From: JAMQPK01 sp963782595
GTDB taxonomy: Bacteria; Acidobacteriota; Vicinamibacteria; Vicinamibacterales; JAMQPK01
Assembly: GCA_963782595.1 (NCBI GenBank)
Contig: CAWAKJ010000002.1
Coordinates: 1,426,001 to 1,490,000, forward strand
Length of the DNA: 64,000 bases
Direction: 5' to 3'
Each line of letters starts with the position of its first letter. Within the stretch, counting starts at the first letter, position 1. Both the position numbers and the translations under genes were made by a program. The notes beneath the pieces were generated by a model. The model made no database searches. It was not told the DNA's origin and saw only the letters and a list, made by a program, of their open reading frames with translations. Positions 1 to 7,069 of this stretch are shown here, in pieces.

Positions 1-417
1 TTCTTGCGGGTATTCCGCACGCTGAACCGCTTCCGTGGACAGTCGTCGCTGCGAACCTGGATCTTCCGCATCGTCGTCAACCAGGTCCGCAACCGTCAGC
101 GATGGTGGAGGCGCCGCCAGCGAGCCAACCAGGTCTCGCTCGACGAGCACATCCGCGATCACGGCGAGATGGTGCTGGGGGCTGAGGCGTGCACCCCGGA
201 TCGCGAGCTTGCGCGCAAGGAACTCGGCGCACGACTGAAGATGGCGATTCATAATCTGCCGTTCGAACAACGGACGGCTCTGGTGCTGCGGGAGATTGAG
301 GGTTTGAGGTACGAGGAAATCGCGTTCTCGCTCGGGCTGCCCGTCGGCACCGTCAAGTCGAGGCTCACGCGCGCGCGTCAGGCGCTGCGCGAAGAGCTGG
401 GGGACCTGCGATGCTGA
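1..417 (+). CDS. RNA polymerase sigma-70 family (ECF-type) sigma factor, 5'-truncated by the window edge
   Basis: The reading frame is open from base 1, so the true start lies outside the window; 138 residues are visible. The first residues match the end of sigma region 2 (RFRGQSSLRTWIFRI), the part of ECF factors that contacts the -10 element. The C-terminus carries a region 4 helix-turn-helix, with LREIEGLRYEEIAFSLGLP followed by GTVKSRL, for -35 recognition. It redirects RNA polymerase core, probably in response to an envelope signal, because the next gene encodes a membrane-spanning anti-sigma factor whose ATG at 411 overlaps this stop codon. That overlap implies translational coupling and fixed stoichiometry. 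The family is secure; the regulon is unknown. Confidence 0.93.
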   Translation, partial: FLRVFRTLNRFRGQSSLRTWIFRIVVNQVRNRQRWWRRRQRANQVSLDEHIRDHGEMVLGAEACTPDRELARKELGARLKMAIHNLPFEQRTALVLREIEGLRYEEIAFSLGLPVGTVKSRLTRARQALREELGDLRC

Positions 418-1205
418 CCTGGAACTGCGAACGCGTGCGCGGCGAGCTGTCGGCCTTCTACGACGAAGAGCTGCCGGTGGATGCCCGCATTGCGATTTCC
501 GATCACCTCGACGCCTGTGCGTCGTGCCGGCTCGAGGCAGAGGATCTGGAGTTCATCGGCGACGCCCTTCAGGCCACCGCCCGCGTCGAAGACGTGGCCG
601 TCATGCCGGGGCTCAACCGCTTGCAGAGCGACTTCCTCGAGCGCTGGGATGCCGAAGAAAAGGCGTCGCTCGGACAGTCGATTCGAGACCTGTTCGACGA
701 TTCGCGGCGGACGTCGGCCTGCATTGGCGTTTCGGTGGTCGCATCGCTCTGCCTGGCCATGAGCGCCTTCCTGCTCGCGCAAAGCCCTATCCGCCATCCC
801 GAGTCGCTGAAGGCGGCCATGACCTTGAGCTCGCGGGCCCGCACGGCCGATATCTACCTGCCGTCGGTCGAGTTTCTGCCGCGCGCGAATGCCGAGGCGA
901 TTATGCCGGCCACGGTCGTCAATCGCGACGACGAAGAAGTGGCGTTTGCAGCCCTGGTGACAGCTGACGGCAATCTCGAAGGGCTGGAGCTCATCGGCGA
1001 GCGCATGCCCGGCCGCCGCGGGTTGCCGACTCACGAGCAATTGGTGGAGCTGTTGAATGCCGCGGCGACCGCCCGCTTCGAGCCCGCCCGCGCAGCCGGC
1101 ACCCCTGTCTCACAGAATGTGGTGTGGCTGGTCTCTCACACGACCGTCCGAGCGCCGCTTCGCGCCTACATCCGCGTGCGTGTCGACGGATGGAAGATGT
1201 TGTGA
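411..1205 (+). CDS. Membrane-anchored zinc-binding anti-sigma factor
   Basis: This 264-residue protein has an N-terminal anti-sigma zinc finger of the ZAS type (H32-x3-C36-x2-C39, in HLDACASCR). One transmembrane helix lies at about residues 103-123 and an extracytoplasmic domain follows. The family holds its cognate sigma factor at the membrane until a signal releases it. The ATG overlaps the stop of the sigma gene by 7 bases, so the two form a cognate pair. The C-terminal 80 residues (ADGNLEGLELIGER onward) resemble a TonB C-terminal-like fold, which may sense a periplasmic partner; this last point is inference. The gene ends just before a repeat-rich convergent intergenic region. Confidence 0.85.
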   Translation: MLTWNCERVRGELSAFYDEELPVDARIAISDHLDACASCRLEAEDLEFIGDALQATARVEDVAVMPGLNRLQSDFLERWDAEEKASLGQSIRDLFDDSRRTSACIGVSVVASLCLAMSAFLLAQSPIRHPESLKAAMTLSSRARTADIYLPSVEFLPRANAEAIMPATVVNRDDEEVAFAALVTADGNLEGLELIGERMPGRRGLPTHEQLVELLNAAATARFEPARAAGTPVSQNVVWLVSHTTVRAPLRAYIRVRVDGWKML

Positions 1206-1213
1206 TTCAGAAA

Positions 1214-1294
1214 CTAGAATCTAAAATCTAGAATCTGAAATCTAAGATCTCCGCGCTAGTTCTCAGATTCTAGATTTTAGCTTTTAGATTCTAG
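1214..1294. repeat. AGAATCTA-type inverted repeat between convergent genes
   Basis: The A/T-rich stretch between two convergent genes is built from the word AGAATCTA and its complement. CTAAAATCTAGAATCTGA at 1221-1238 is perfectly complementary to 1263-1280, giving an 18-bp stem with a 24-base loop. A further 7 bp can pair outside it (1214-1220 with 1288-1294). The same words recur at 19126-19149 and 19435-19458. It could work as a bidirectional transcription barrier, but no T-run follows it. Its base composition differs sharply from the GC-rich surroundings. Confidence 0.8.
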
Positions 1295-1303
1295 CTTCCA
1301 GGA

Positions 1304-3541
1304 TCACTTACTTCCCACCACATCACCCCGGGCTGTCGCGGAATTGTTCTTCGCGTCGTACGCCCTGATTATCAGTCCCTTGGCTGTGTCGCCGTTGTCC
1401 AGCGTCAGCTCGAACTGTTCCTGGCGCGAGTCGAAGATGCCGTCGCGTGGATAGACGACCAGCCAGCGCTGTGCATCCAGTGAGTATTCCACCTTCGAGA
1501 CCGACGACCAGTCGTCTCTGACTTCGAACTGAATGACCGTTCGACCGTTGGACGGGCGCGAGGTGGTGACGGTCACCACCGGCGGGCCGTTATCGATGTC
1601 GAACGCCGAGCTTTCGAGCTCGCCGTCGAGTGCTGCGCCGGGCGTGTTCGATGCCTCGTCCGAGGCGACGACCTTGACCAAATATGTTCCGTTGGGCACC
1701 GATGTCGTGTCCCACACGAAGATGGCTTCCTCGAGCTCGTCTTTCAGCGACTTCCACGCCGTTTCGCCCTCGCGCCGGTACAGAATCTCGTACCGCAGCT
1801 CGTCGTCGTTGGCGTCTTCTGCACGCCACACGAACGTCTGCAGGCCGCGCTGATAGACCCGACGTCCGAGCGCCGACGACGAGCTTCCTGGCGTGGCTGT
1901 TGAGCTCAAAATGCGACGGTCCGGCGCCTGGTCGTCGAAGCCGGCAATGTCGGGGTCACCAGTGGGATAGGGCTTCTGAAACACTGTGCCTGCCGGGTGT
2001 ACCGTGAGGCTCGTCACCTTTGGCCGCAGATTGCGTTGCACGTAGGCGGCAGAGACCGATGTGAGCATCGGGCTCGTCTGCTTGCCCGTGAGCACAGCTT
2101 TCCACTGCAGATAGCGCGCATTCGGGCTCTTGATCTCTTCGCCGTTGGCGACCGAATACGGCCCGCTCCACGCGCTCCAGGTGTCGTCCGGCGTGGCCGT
2201 GTTGCCCGTTCGCGTGAAGACGTCGACGCGGCCGCCTCCGGCGATCGCGGCGCGCCAGCTCAACGTCCCCCAGTCGGCAACCGTCTGCGCATCGCGAACG
2301 ACCGACGTGTAGGTGCCTTCCGCTGCGCGTTGCGAGGACAGCTTAAACACCTTCCCGGGATTCGACGTGGCGTAATAAACGTTGCCCTTGGCATCGCGCG
2401 CAAAGCCCGTCACCTGCTGAGCCGCCGCCTGCAACAGCAATGTCGCAGTTGCTGGATCCCCCGTCAGGCCGTAGAGCTTGCCGTTGCGGCCCGTTCCGAC
2501 GATCAATGCACCGTTGGGATCGAACATCAAGTCGTAGGGCGAGTCTTCGCCCGATTCCCAGAGAATGTCCCATAGTCCGTCGGGCCGGATTCGATAGATG
2601 GCGCCGCGGCCTCCCCGCCGATCTTCTCGTGCGGGCGCTTCGGTCGTCCCGATGGACGCTCCTCCCGTATCGACCACTGCGATCGCCGTGACTTCGGTGG
2701 TCACCGTCGGCACCGGCTCGCGCGGGGCTGAAGGACTCGTCTCGGCCGGGGGACTCACAGACGGCTGGCTGCCCGCCGGGGTGCGTCCGCTCAGGGCGGC
2801 AAGATAGATGTTTCCCTGGGGATCGATGCGGATGGAGCGGACCTCCTGGAACGTCGAATCGAGCAGGAGGAACGCCTTGCCGGCGTTGTCCACGCGGAAT
2901 AGTCGTCCGGGACTTTCGGTTCCCGCCAGCAACTGGCCCGTCCGCTCGAACGCGAGCGAAATGACGTGCGTGGCTTTCGTCGCGTAGAAGACGGCGCTTT
3001 TACCGTCGGGCGTGATCTTGTAGATCAGGCCCTTTTCCCCGGTGCCCGCGTACAGATTACCCTGTGGATCGAGCGCAAGGCTCCAGATGTACTTGTCCTC
3101 CGGATCGAAGTAGGGCGTGCCTTTACCGGTCCGGTCGATCTTGTAAATGCGTCCGTCAGGCGACGTCGCGGCATACATCGTCCCGTCGGGCGCCAGGACG
3201 AGGGCGTGCACCTCGAGCTCGGTTGAATCGAAGAAGGTCGTCGTTTTTCCCGCCGGGTCGATCTTGAAGACCTTGCCCTCGTTGCCGCTGCCCACATATA
3301 TGGAGCCGTCGGAGGCCACCGCCATCGCCCACAGGAACGGCGAGGTAGTCTCGGCCACTATCTCAGTCGCCGGTCCGAGGACGAGTCGGCCATGGCTGTC
3401 GACGGACAGATTTTCGACTTCGCCACGCAGAAAGTCGTTGAGCGTCGCCGTCTGCCAGAAAACCGGTTTGGATGCCGACAGCGTTGCGGCAGAAGCCGCA
3501 ACTAGAGCGAGCACGAGGAGATTTCGCAGAGATAGACGCAT
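1304..3541 (-). CDS. Secreted beta-propeller protein with C-terminal Ig-like region
   Basis: The 745-residue product starts with a signal peptide (hydrophobic core LLVLALVAASAATLSA). Residues of about 70-400 hold repeated blades of the type PDGTMYAATSPDGRIYKID, as in SMP-30/NHL/PQQ-like propellers. A low-complexity Pro/Ser/Thr stretch interrupts the propeller near residues 250-290. The C-terminal third looks beta-rich and Ig/fibronectin-like (NGTYLVKVVASDEASN). No catalytic motif is recognised; such proteins are often exported binding proteins or lyase-like enzymes. It lies 7 bases downstream of the S55-like gene on the same strand, so the two are probably co-transcribed. Function is not assigned. 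Confidence 0.8.
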   Translation of the reverse strand: MRLSLRNLLVLALVAASAATLSASKPVFWQTATLNDFLRGEVENLSVDSHGRLVLGPATEIVAETTSPFLWAMAVASDGSIYVGSGNEGKVFKIDPAGKTTTFFDSTELEVHALVLAPDGTMYAATSPDGRIYKIDRTGKGTPYFDPEDKYIWSLALDPQGNLYAGTGEKGLIYKITPDGKSAVFYATKATHVISLAFERTGQLLAGTESPGRLFRVDNAGKAFLLLDSTFQEVRSIRIDPQGNIYLAALSGRTPAGSQPSVSPPAETSPSAPREPVPTVTTEVTAIAVVDTGGASIGTTEAPAREDRRGGRGAIYRIRPDGLWDILWESGEDSPYDLMFDPNGALIVGTGRNGKLYGLTGDPATATLLLQAAAQQVTGFARDAKGNVYYATSNPGKVFKLSSQRAAEGTYTSVVRDAQTVADWGTLSWRAAIAGGGRVDVFTRTGNTATPDDTWSAWSGPYSVANGEEIKSPNARYLQWKAVLTGKQTSPMLTSVSAAYVQRNLRPKVTSLTVHPAGTVFQKPYPTGDPDIAGFDDQAPDRRILSSTATPGSSSSALGRRVYQRGLQTFVWRAEDANDDELRYEILYRREGETAWKSLKDELEEAIFVWDTTSVPNGTYLVKVVASDEASNTPGAALDGELESSAFDIDNGPPVVTVTTSRPSNGRTVIQFEVRDDWSSVSKVEYSLDAQRWLVVYPRDGIFDSRQEQFELTLDNGDTAKGLIIRAYDAKNNSATARGDVVGSK

Positions 3542-3548
3542 TCGATTC

Positions 3549-5372
3549 TTACTCGATGTTGATCGTCAGCATGCGCGACCCGACCACGGCGAACTCGGTC
3601 GGCAGGTTCCATTCGCCAAGGGTCGCGTTCCGCAGCGGCACGAAGTCGCCGGTGCTGCGGTCGGCTTCAAATACCCCCAGGACGGACGGAGGCAGCGACG
3701 AGAGCGGCTCTCCGCTGATGACGGCACCGGCGTCGGAGGCCAGGAGGCGCACGTAGAGACGGTTGTTCTTCCGTATGGTGTTCAGCGCGCGCATCAACTG
3801 CGGCATGCTGCGCGGCTCGGTCGGTTGCCGCACTTCGCGGCGCTCCCACTGAGCGAGCCTGGTGCCATCGGAAACCATGACAGACAGCGAGCCGCTCGCG
3901 TTCGCCGGTATGTCCAGCGGCACAGTGCGCACAATCTCTTCGCCGCGATAGGTGCGCATCAGCACCTTCAACGGCACCGAGCGGCCGGCCCGGGCACGTA
4001 CGCCATCGAGCCACACGCGCTCGATCGTCGCCGTGCGCGGCTGCTCGGTCGACTGGATCGAGAGGTCTACGGATTCGATTTGAATCGGTTCGAAGTCGTT
4101 GTCGAGCAGGAACGTGAGCGGCGCCATCACCGAGCCGGCGGTATTGAGCGACGCGCTGCTCCCGGAGAATAGATCTTCGATCTTGATTTCGCCGTGTGAT
4201 TTGACGTTCATCGTGCCTTTGATGTTGAACGTCGCGGCGCCTGTCTCGCGCTCGTACGAGGTGAGCGTGCTCAAAATCGACACGTAGGTGAAGAGCGGCG
4301 TAAACAACTCGTCGCTGACCACTTTGAACGCGAACTGCTTCTGGAATCCGCGCTCGGACTCGAGCGAGATCTTGACCGGGATGGTGGCCGGGGCGCTGCC
4401 CGTCAGTCCCGCGATCGTTGTCGCTCTGTCCTGGTGGACGGTGCCGACCACATCGCCCAGTGTGGCGATCTTCATGGACGAGGTCATGCTGGGCAGCAGG
4501 GTATGGATGTACGCCTTGGTCATCGGGAATGCGATCGGCCCAAGGTTGAAGAACGGGTGCCCAAAGGCATATACGCGATTGCCAATGACCTCGGTAACCG
4601 TTCCGGTGGCGCCCATATTGAAGTCGCCGCTGACGATGTTGACGCCAATCGCAGAGCCGGGGCGCAACGGACCGTCGGAGACGGCGGAGGACTGCCCTCC
4701 GGCTGCGCCCGCAACCGGCAGGAATCCGTAATCGCGGAACGACGCGCCGAGCATCTCGACGACATCCGGTGAGAATCCGCCGAGGCTCAGCGGAGTGGCG
4801 ATCGGCCGCAGCATCGTCGCAACCTGTCCGCTGACGCCGTCGCCGAGCACCTGCACGTCGCCCGAGCGATCCGCGAACGGCCGTACCCAGGACATTGACG
4901 CGCGCATGGCGGCGGCCACGCTGTCGCGGGTCACTGGTAATTCAAGCCGCGCGCGTGTGCCAATCGGCGCTCGGGGTGTATCGAGCGTCGCAGCGTCGAT
5001 CATCTCGGCGATCGGGGTGATACCGGCGATTGGTTCCTTTGAAAACGCGCCAAGAGAGTACGAAACGGCCCCGACGAGCTGACCGTCGATATAGACGGGG
5101 CTGCCGCTCATGCCGGCAATGACACCGGTCTGGGCCAGCGGTCCGCCTTCGAGCTTCGCAAGGATGAGATCGCGCTTGGGGCCGATCACGTTCTTCAGAA
5201 CGCCGATGATATGAACCTTGAACTCTTCAATCTTGTCGCCCTGCCAAACGGTGTATCCAGTTCCGATGGTCCCTGGCTTCACCTGGTCGATCGGATAGTA
5301 CGGCGGAGCAGCCGGTAAGGACACGACGAGCAGCGCCAGGCTCGTGCAGAGGGCGAAAAGAAGTCTCTTCAT
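3549..5372 (-). CDS. SpoIVB peptidase S55 domain-like secreted protein
   Basis: The 607-residue protein begins with a signal peptide (LLFALCTSLALLVVSLPAA). It contains the S55 signature GMSGSP at residues 87-92 and a second conserved block, VYAFGHPFFNLG, with His272. In Bacillus SpoIVB the catalytic His precedes the Ser; here the Ser motif comes first by about 180 residues. The protein may therefore be a rearranged member or may have lost protease activity. The remainder is beta-rich and not recognised. It heads a two-gene minus-strand operon with the propeller gene and is divergent from the aromatic operon, sharing its roughly 85-base promoter region. Substrate is unknown. Confidence 0.75.
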   Translation of the reverse strand: MKRLLFALCTSLALLVVSLPAAPPYYPIDQVKPGTIGTGYTVWQGDKIEEFKVHIIGVLKNVIGPKRDLILAKLEGGPLAQTGVIAGMSGSPVYIDGQLVGAVSYSLGAFSKEPIAGITPIAEMIDAATLDTPRAPIGTRARLELPVTRDSVAAAMRASMSWVRPFADRSGDVQVLGDGVSGQVATMLRPIATPLSLGGFSPDVVEMLGASFRDYGFLPVAGAAGGQSSAVSDGPLRPGSAIGVNIVSGDFNMGATGTVTEVIGNRVYAFGHPFFNLGPIAFPMTKAYIHTLLPSMTSSMKIATLGDVVGTVHQDRATTIAGLTGSAPATIPVKISLESERGFQKQFAFKVVSDELFTPLFTYVSILSTLTSYERETGAATFNIKGTMNVKSHGEIKIEDLFSGSSASLNTAGSVMAPLTFLLDNDFEPIQIESVDLSIQSTEQPRTATIERVWLDGVRARAGRSVPLKVLMRTYRGEEIVRTVPLDIPANASGSLSVMVSDGTRLAQWERREVRQPTEPRSMPQLMRALNTIRKNNRLYVRLLASDAGAVISGEPLSSLPPSVLGVFEADRSTGDFVPLRNATLGEWNLPTEFAVVGSRMLTINIE

Positions 5373-5419
5373 GTTGTTGAATCTATTGGGAATCCTTTCT
5401 AGTTATAGTGGCACATGTC

Positions 5420-5449
5420 TTGACAATTTCAAAGGCTTCCTGCTACTCT
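5420..5449 (+). promoter_or_regulatory. Candidate sigma-70 promoter of the aromatic supra-operon
   Basis: A perfect -35 box TTGACA (5420-5425) is followed after 18 bases by TACTCT (5444-5449). This weak -10 is preceded by TG at 5441-5442, as in extended -10 promoters. Transcription would start near 5456, only a few bases before the leader ATG at 5459, making the leader peptide nearly leaderless. If that is correct, the GGAG at 5451-5454 would not be in the transcript. A promoter further upstream cannot be excluded. Assigned by inspection only. Confidence 0.45.
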
Positions 5450-5458
5450 CGGAGCCTC

Positions 5459-5572
5459 ATGGCCTCCACCAAACGCGCCCCGCGCCCGATTGTCGTCGCG
5501 TTGGGCAAGCTGTCGTTTGGTTTTGGTTGGTGGTATTACGCCCGAACTGAAGGGGCAACTGCCTTGGCCTGA
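5459..5572 (+). CDS. Aromatic amino acid operon leader peptide (37 aa, FGFGWWYY)
   Basis: A small open frame of 37 codons has ATG at 5459, stop TGA at 5570-5572 and a GGAG at 5451-5454. Residues 20-27 read FGFGWWYY: two Phe, two adjacent Trp and two adjacent Tyr codons in 24 bases. This is the hallmark of ribosome-mediated attenuation, in which a shortage of the charged tRNAs stalls the ribosome on the control codons. The classical trp leader has two Trp codons and pheA leaders have runs of Phe; here all three aromatic residues are combined. Downstream lie an antiterminator-terminator pair and then all genes from shikimate synthesis to Trp and prephenate dehydrogenation. The start could be leaderless, given the proposed promoter. 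Confidence 0.88.
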   Translation: MASTKRAPRPIVVALGKLSFGFGWWYYARTEGATALA

Positions 5573-5609
5573 GATCGAACGTAACCCGGAGCCAACAAAG
5601 CCTCTTCAG
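5547..5609 (+). promoter_or_regulatory. Antiterminator of the aromatic operon attenuator
   Basis: CTGAAGGGGC at 5547-5556 pairs with GCCTCTTCAG at 5600-5609 over ten consecutive positions, with one G-U pair. This pairing uses the 5' arm of the terminator, so the two structures exclude each other. The first strand begins seven bases after the last Tyr codon. A ribosome stalled at the Trp codons or the first Tyr codon would leave it free, whereas a ribosome at the stop codon 5570 would cover part of it. A second possible pairing is 5519-5530 with 5591-5602, with one bulged base. The geometry matches the classical attenuation model; the pairings were found by eye. Confidence 0.78.
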
Positions 5610-5635
5610 CCGACCTGGTTGAAGAGGCTTTTTTT
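5597..5635 (+). terminator. Intrinsic terminator (attenuator) directly before aroDE
   Basis: AAAGCCTCTTCA (5597-5608) pairs perfectly with 5620-5631. Three further pairs (5609-5611 with 5617-5619, one of them G-U) close a GACCT loop, giving a stem of 15 bp. Seven T residues at 5629-5635 follow, and the aroDE ATG starts at 5636 immediately after them. The aroDE Shine-Dalgarno-like GAAGAGG (5621-5627) lies in the 3' arm, eight bases before the ATG. The hairpin should therefore both stop transcription and hide the ribosome-binding site. This is the clearest intrinsic terminator in the window. Confidence 0.93.
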
Positions 5636-7069
5636 ATGTCCAGACCATTGTTCGTCATTACCGTCGCTGCGCCCACAACGGCGGAGCTGCGCCGCCGTCG
5701 CGACGCTGCCTCACAGGCAGGGGCCGATCTGGTCGAGCTGCGGCTGGATTCGGTCAGCGACCCCGATGTGGCCGGCGCACTGGACGGACGAAAGGGCCCA
5801 GTCATCGTCACCTGCCGGCCCGAGTGGGAGGGCGGGGCATATAAAGATGCGGAGGCTGACCGCCGGAAGATTCTCGAGTGCGCGCTCCAGCAAGGCGCCG
5901 AGTACGTCGATCTCGAGTTCAAGGCGGCATTCGCCTCCGAGCTGATTCGGTCGACCGGCGGACAGCGCATCGTGTTGTCGTCGCACGACTTTCAGGGTGT
6001 ACCCGCGGATCTGATCGATCGCGTTCGGGCGATGCGGGCAGCGGGCGCGGAGATCGTCAAGATCGCGATTACCGCGCACTCATTAGCCGACAATCTGCAC
6101 TTGCTGCAACTCGAGCGCGCCCGGAACACGATTTTGATCGGGATGGGGCCCGTGGGCGCACCGACTCGCGTGCTGGCGGCGCATTTCCACTCTCACTGGA
6201 GCTATGCGGGCGATGCGCACGCGCCCGGGATGATCGCCGCGGCCCGCATGCTCGACGAGTTCAGATTTCGGGAGGTGACCGATGCGACGTCGATCTACGG
6301 CGTCGTCGGCTCGCCACTGTCGCATTCGGTGTCTCCTGCGATGCACAACGCTGCGATCCGGGCGGCGGGAGTCGATGCCGTGTACCTGCCGCTCGTAGCC
6401 TCGAGCGCCGACGACTTCACAATGTTCGCCACGGCGCTGGGGGTGCAGGGCGTCAGCATCACCATTCCCTATAAGGTCGATTTGTTTCAGCGTGCAGACG
6501 AGGTGGACGAGCTCAGCAGGAAAGTGGGGGCCGTCAACACATATCGGCGTGCGGGCGCCGGATGGGAAGCGCGCAATACGGATGTCAGCGGGTTTCTGGC
6601 GCCACTCGCTGGCCGGTTGAATCTTCGCGGGGCGCGTGCCGCCATCCTCGGGACGGGCGGTGCGGCGCGCGCGGTGGCGGTGGCCCTCGGATCGGCAGGT
6701 TCCGTGGTGACGGTGTACGGACGCAACCGCGGCAGGGCCAGGGATGTCGCGGCGTTGGCCGGCGGCGCGGCGTCTGCCTTTCCCGTGGAAGCAAAGAGCT
6801 GGGATCTTCTGGTGAATACGACACCGGTCGGGATGTTTCCCAACATCGACGAGACACCATTCGAAGGAACATTCGACGGCCAGTGTGTGTACGACCTGGT
6901 CTACAACCCGATCGACACCCGCCTGCTGAAAGAGGCGGCCGCCGCTGGATGCGAAACGATTGGCGGACTCGACATGCTGGTCGCGCAGGCCGAGGACCAG
7001 TCCGAGTGGTGGCTCGGCAGGCGACCGCCCGCCGGGTTAATGCGTGAAGCCGCAGTTCGACACTTATGA
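5636..7069 (+). CDS. aroDE: Bifunctional 3-dehydroquinate dehydratase (type I) / shikimate dehydrogenase
   Basis: The 477-residue fusion carries out two consecutive cytoplasmic steps of the shikimate pathway. Residues of about 1-212 are a type I dehydroquinase, with ELRLD at 34-38, His117 in SSHDF and Schiff-base Lys142 in EIVKIA. Residues of about 218-477 are shikimate dehydrogenase, with GSPLSHSVSP, catalytic Lys280 in IPYK, the NTD motif at 314-316 and a GTGGAA nucleotide-binding loop at 339-344. The ATG at 5636 is set by homology at the N-terminus and by GAAGAGG eight bases upstream, which sits inside the attenuator. It is the first enzyme gene of the operon; its stop overlaps the trpE start (ATGA). 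Such fusions are known from plants, chlamydiae and some bacteria. Confidence 0.95.
   Translation: MSRPLFVITVAAPTTAELRRRRDAASQAGADLVELRLDSVSDPDVAGALDGRKGPVIVTCRPEWEGGAYKDAEADRRKILECALQQGAEYVDLEFKAAFASELIRSTGGQRIVLSSHDFQGVPADLIDRVRAMRAAGAEIVKIAITAHSLADNLHLLQLERARNTILIGMGPVGAPTRVLAAHFHSHWSYAGDAHAPGMIAAARMLDEFRFREVTDATSIYGVVGSPLSHSVSPAMHNAAIRAAGVDAVYLPLVASSADDFTMFATALGVQGVSITIPYKVDLFQRADEVDELSRKVGAVNTYRRAGAGWEARNTDVSGFLAPLAGRLNLRGARAAILGTGGAARAVAVALGSAGSVVTVYGRNRGRARDVAALAGGAASAFPVEAKSWDLLVNTTPVGMFPNIDETPFEGTFDGQCVYDLVYNPIDTRLLKEAAAAGCETIGGLDMLVAQAEDQSEWWLGRRPPAGLMREAAVRHL

Noticed and set aside
5459..5635. A T-box riboswitch controlling the aromatic operon.
   Set aside because: No T-box sequence or specifier loop is present, and the leader is too short; the peptide-coding control region explains the data better.
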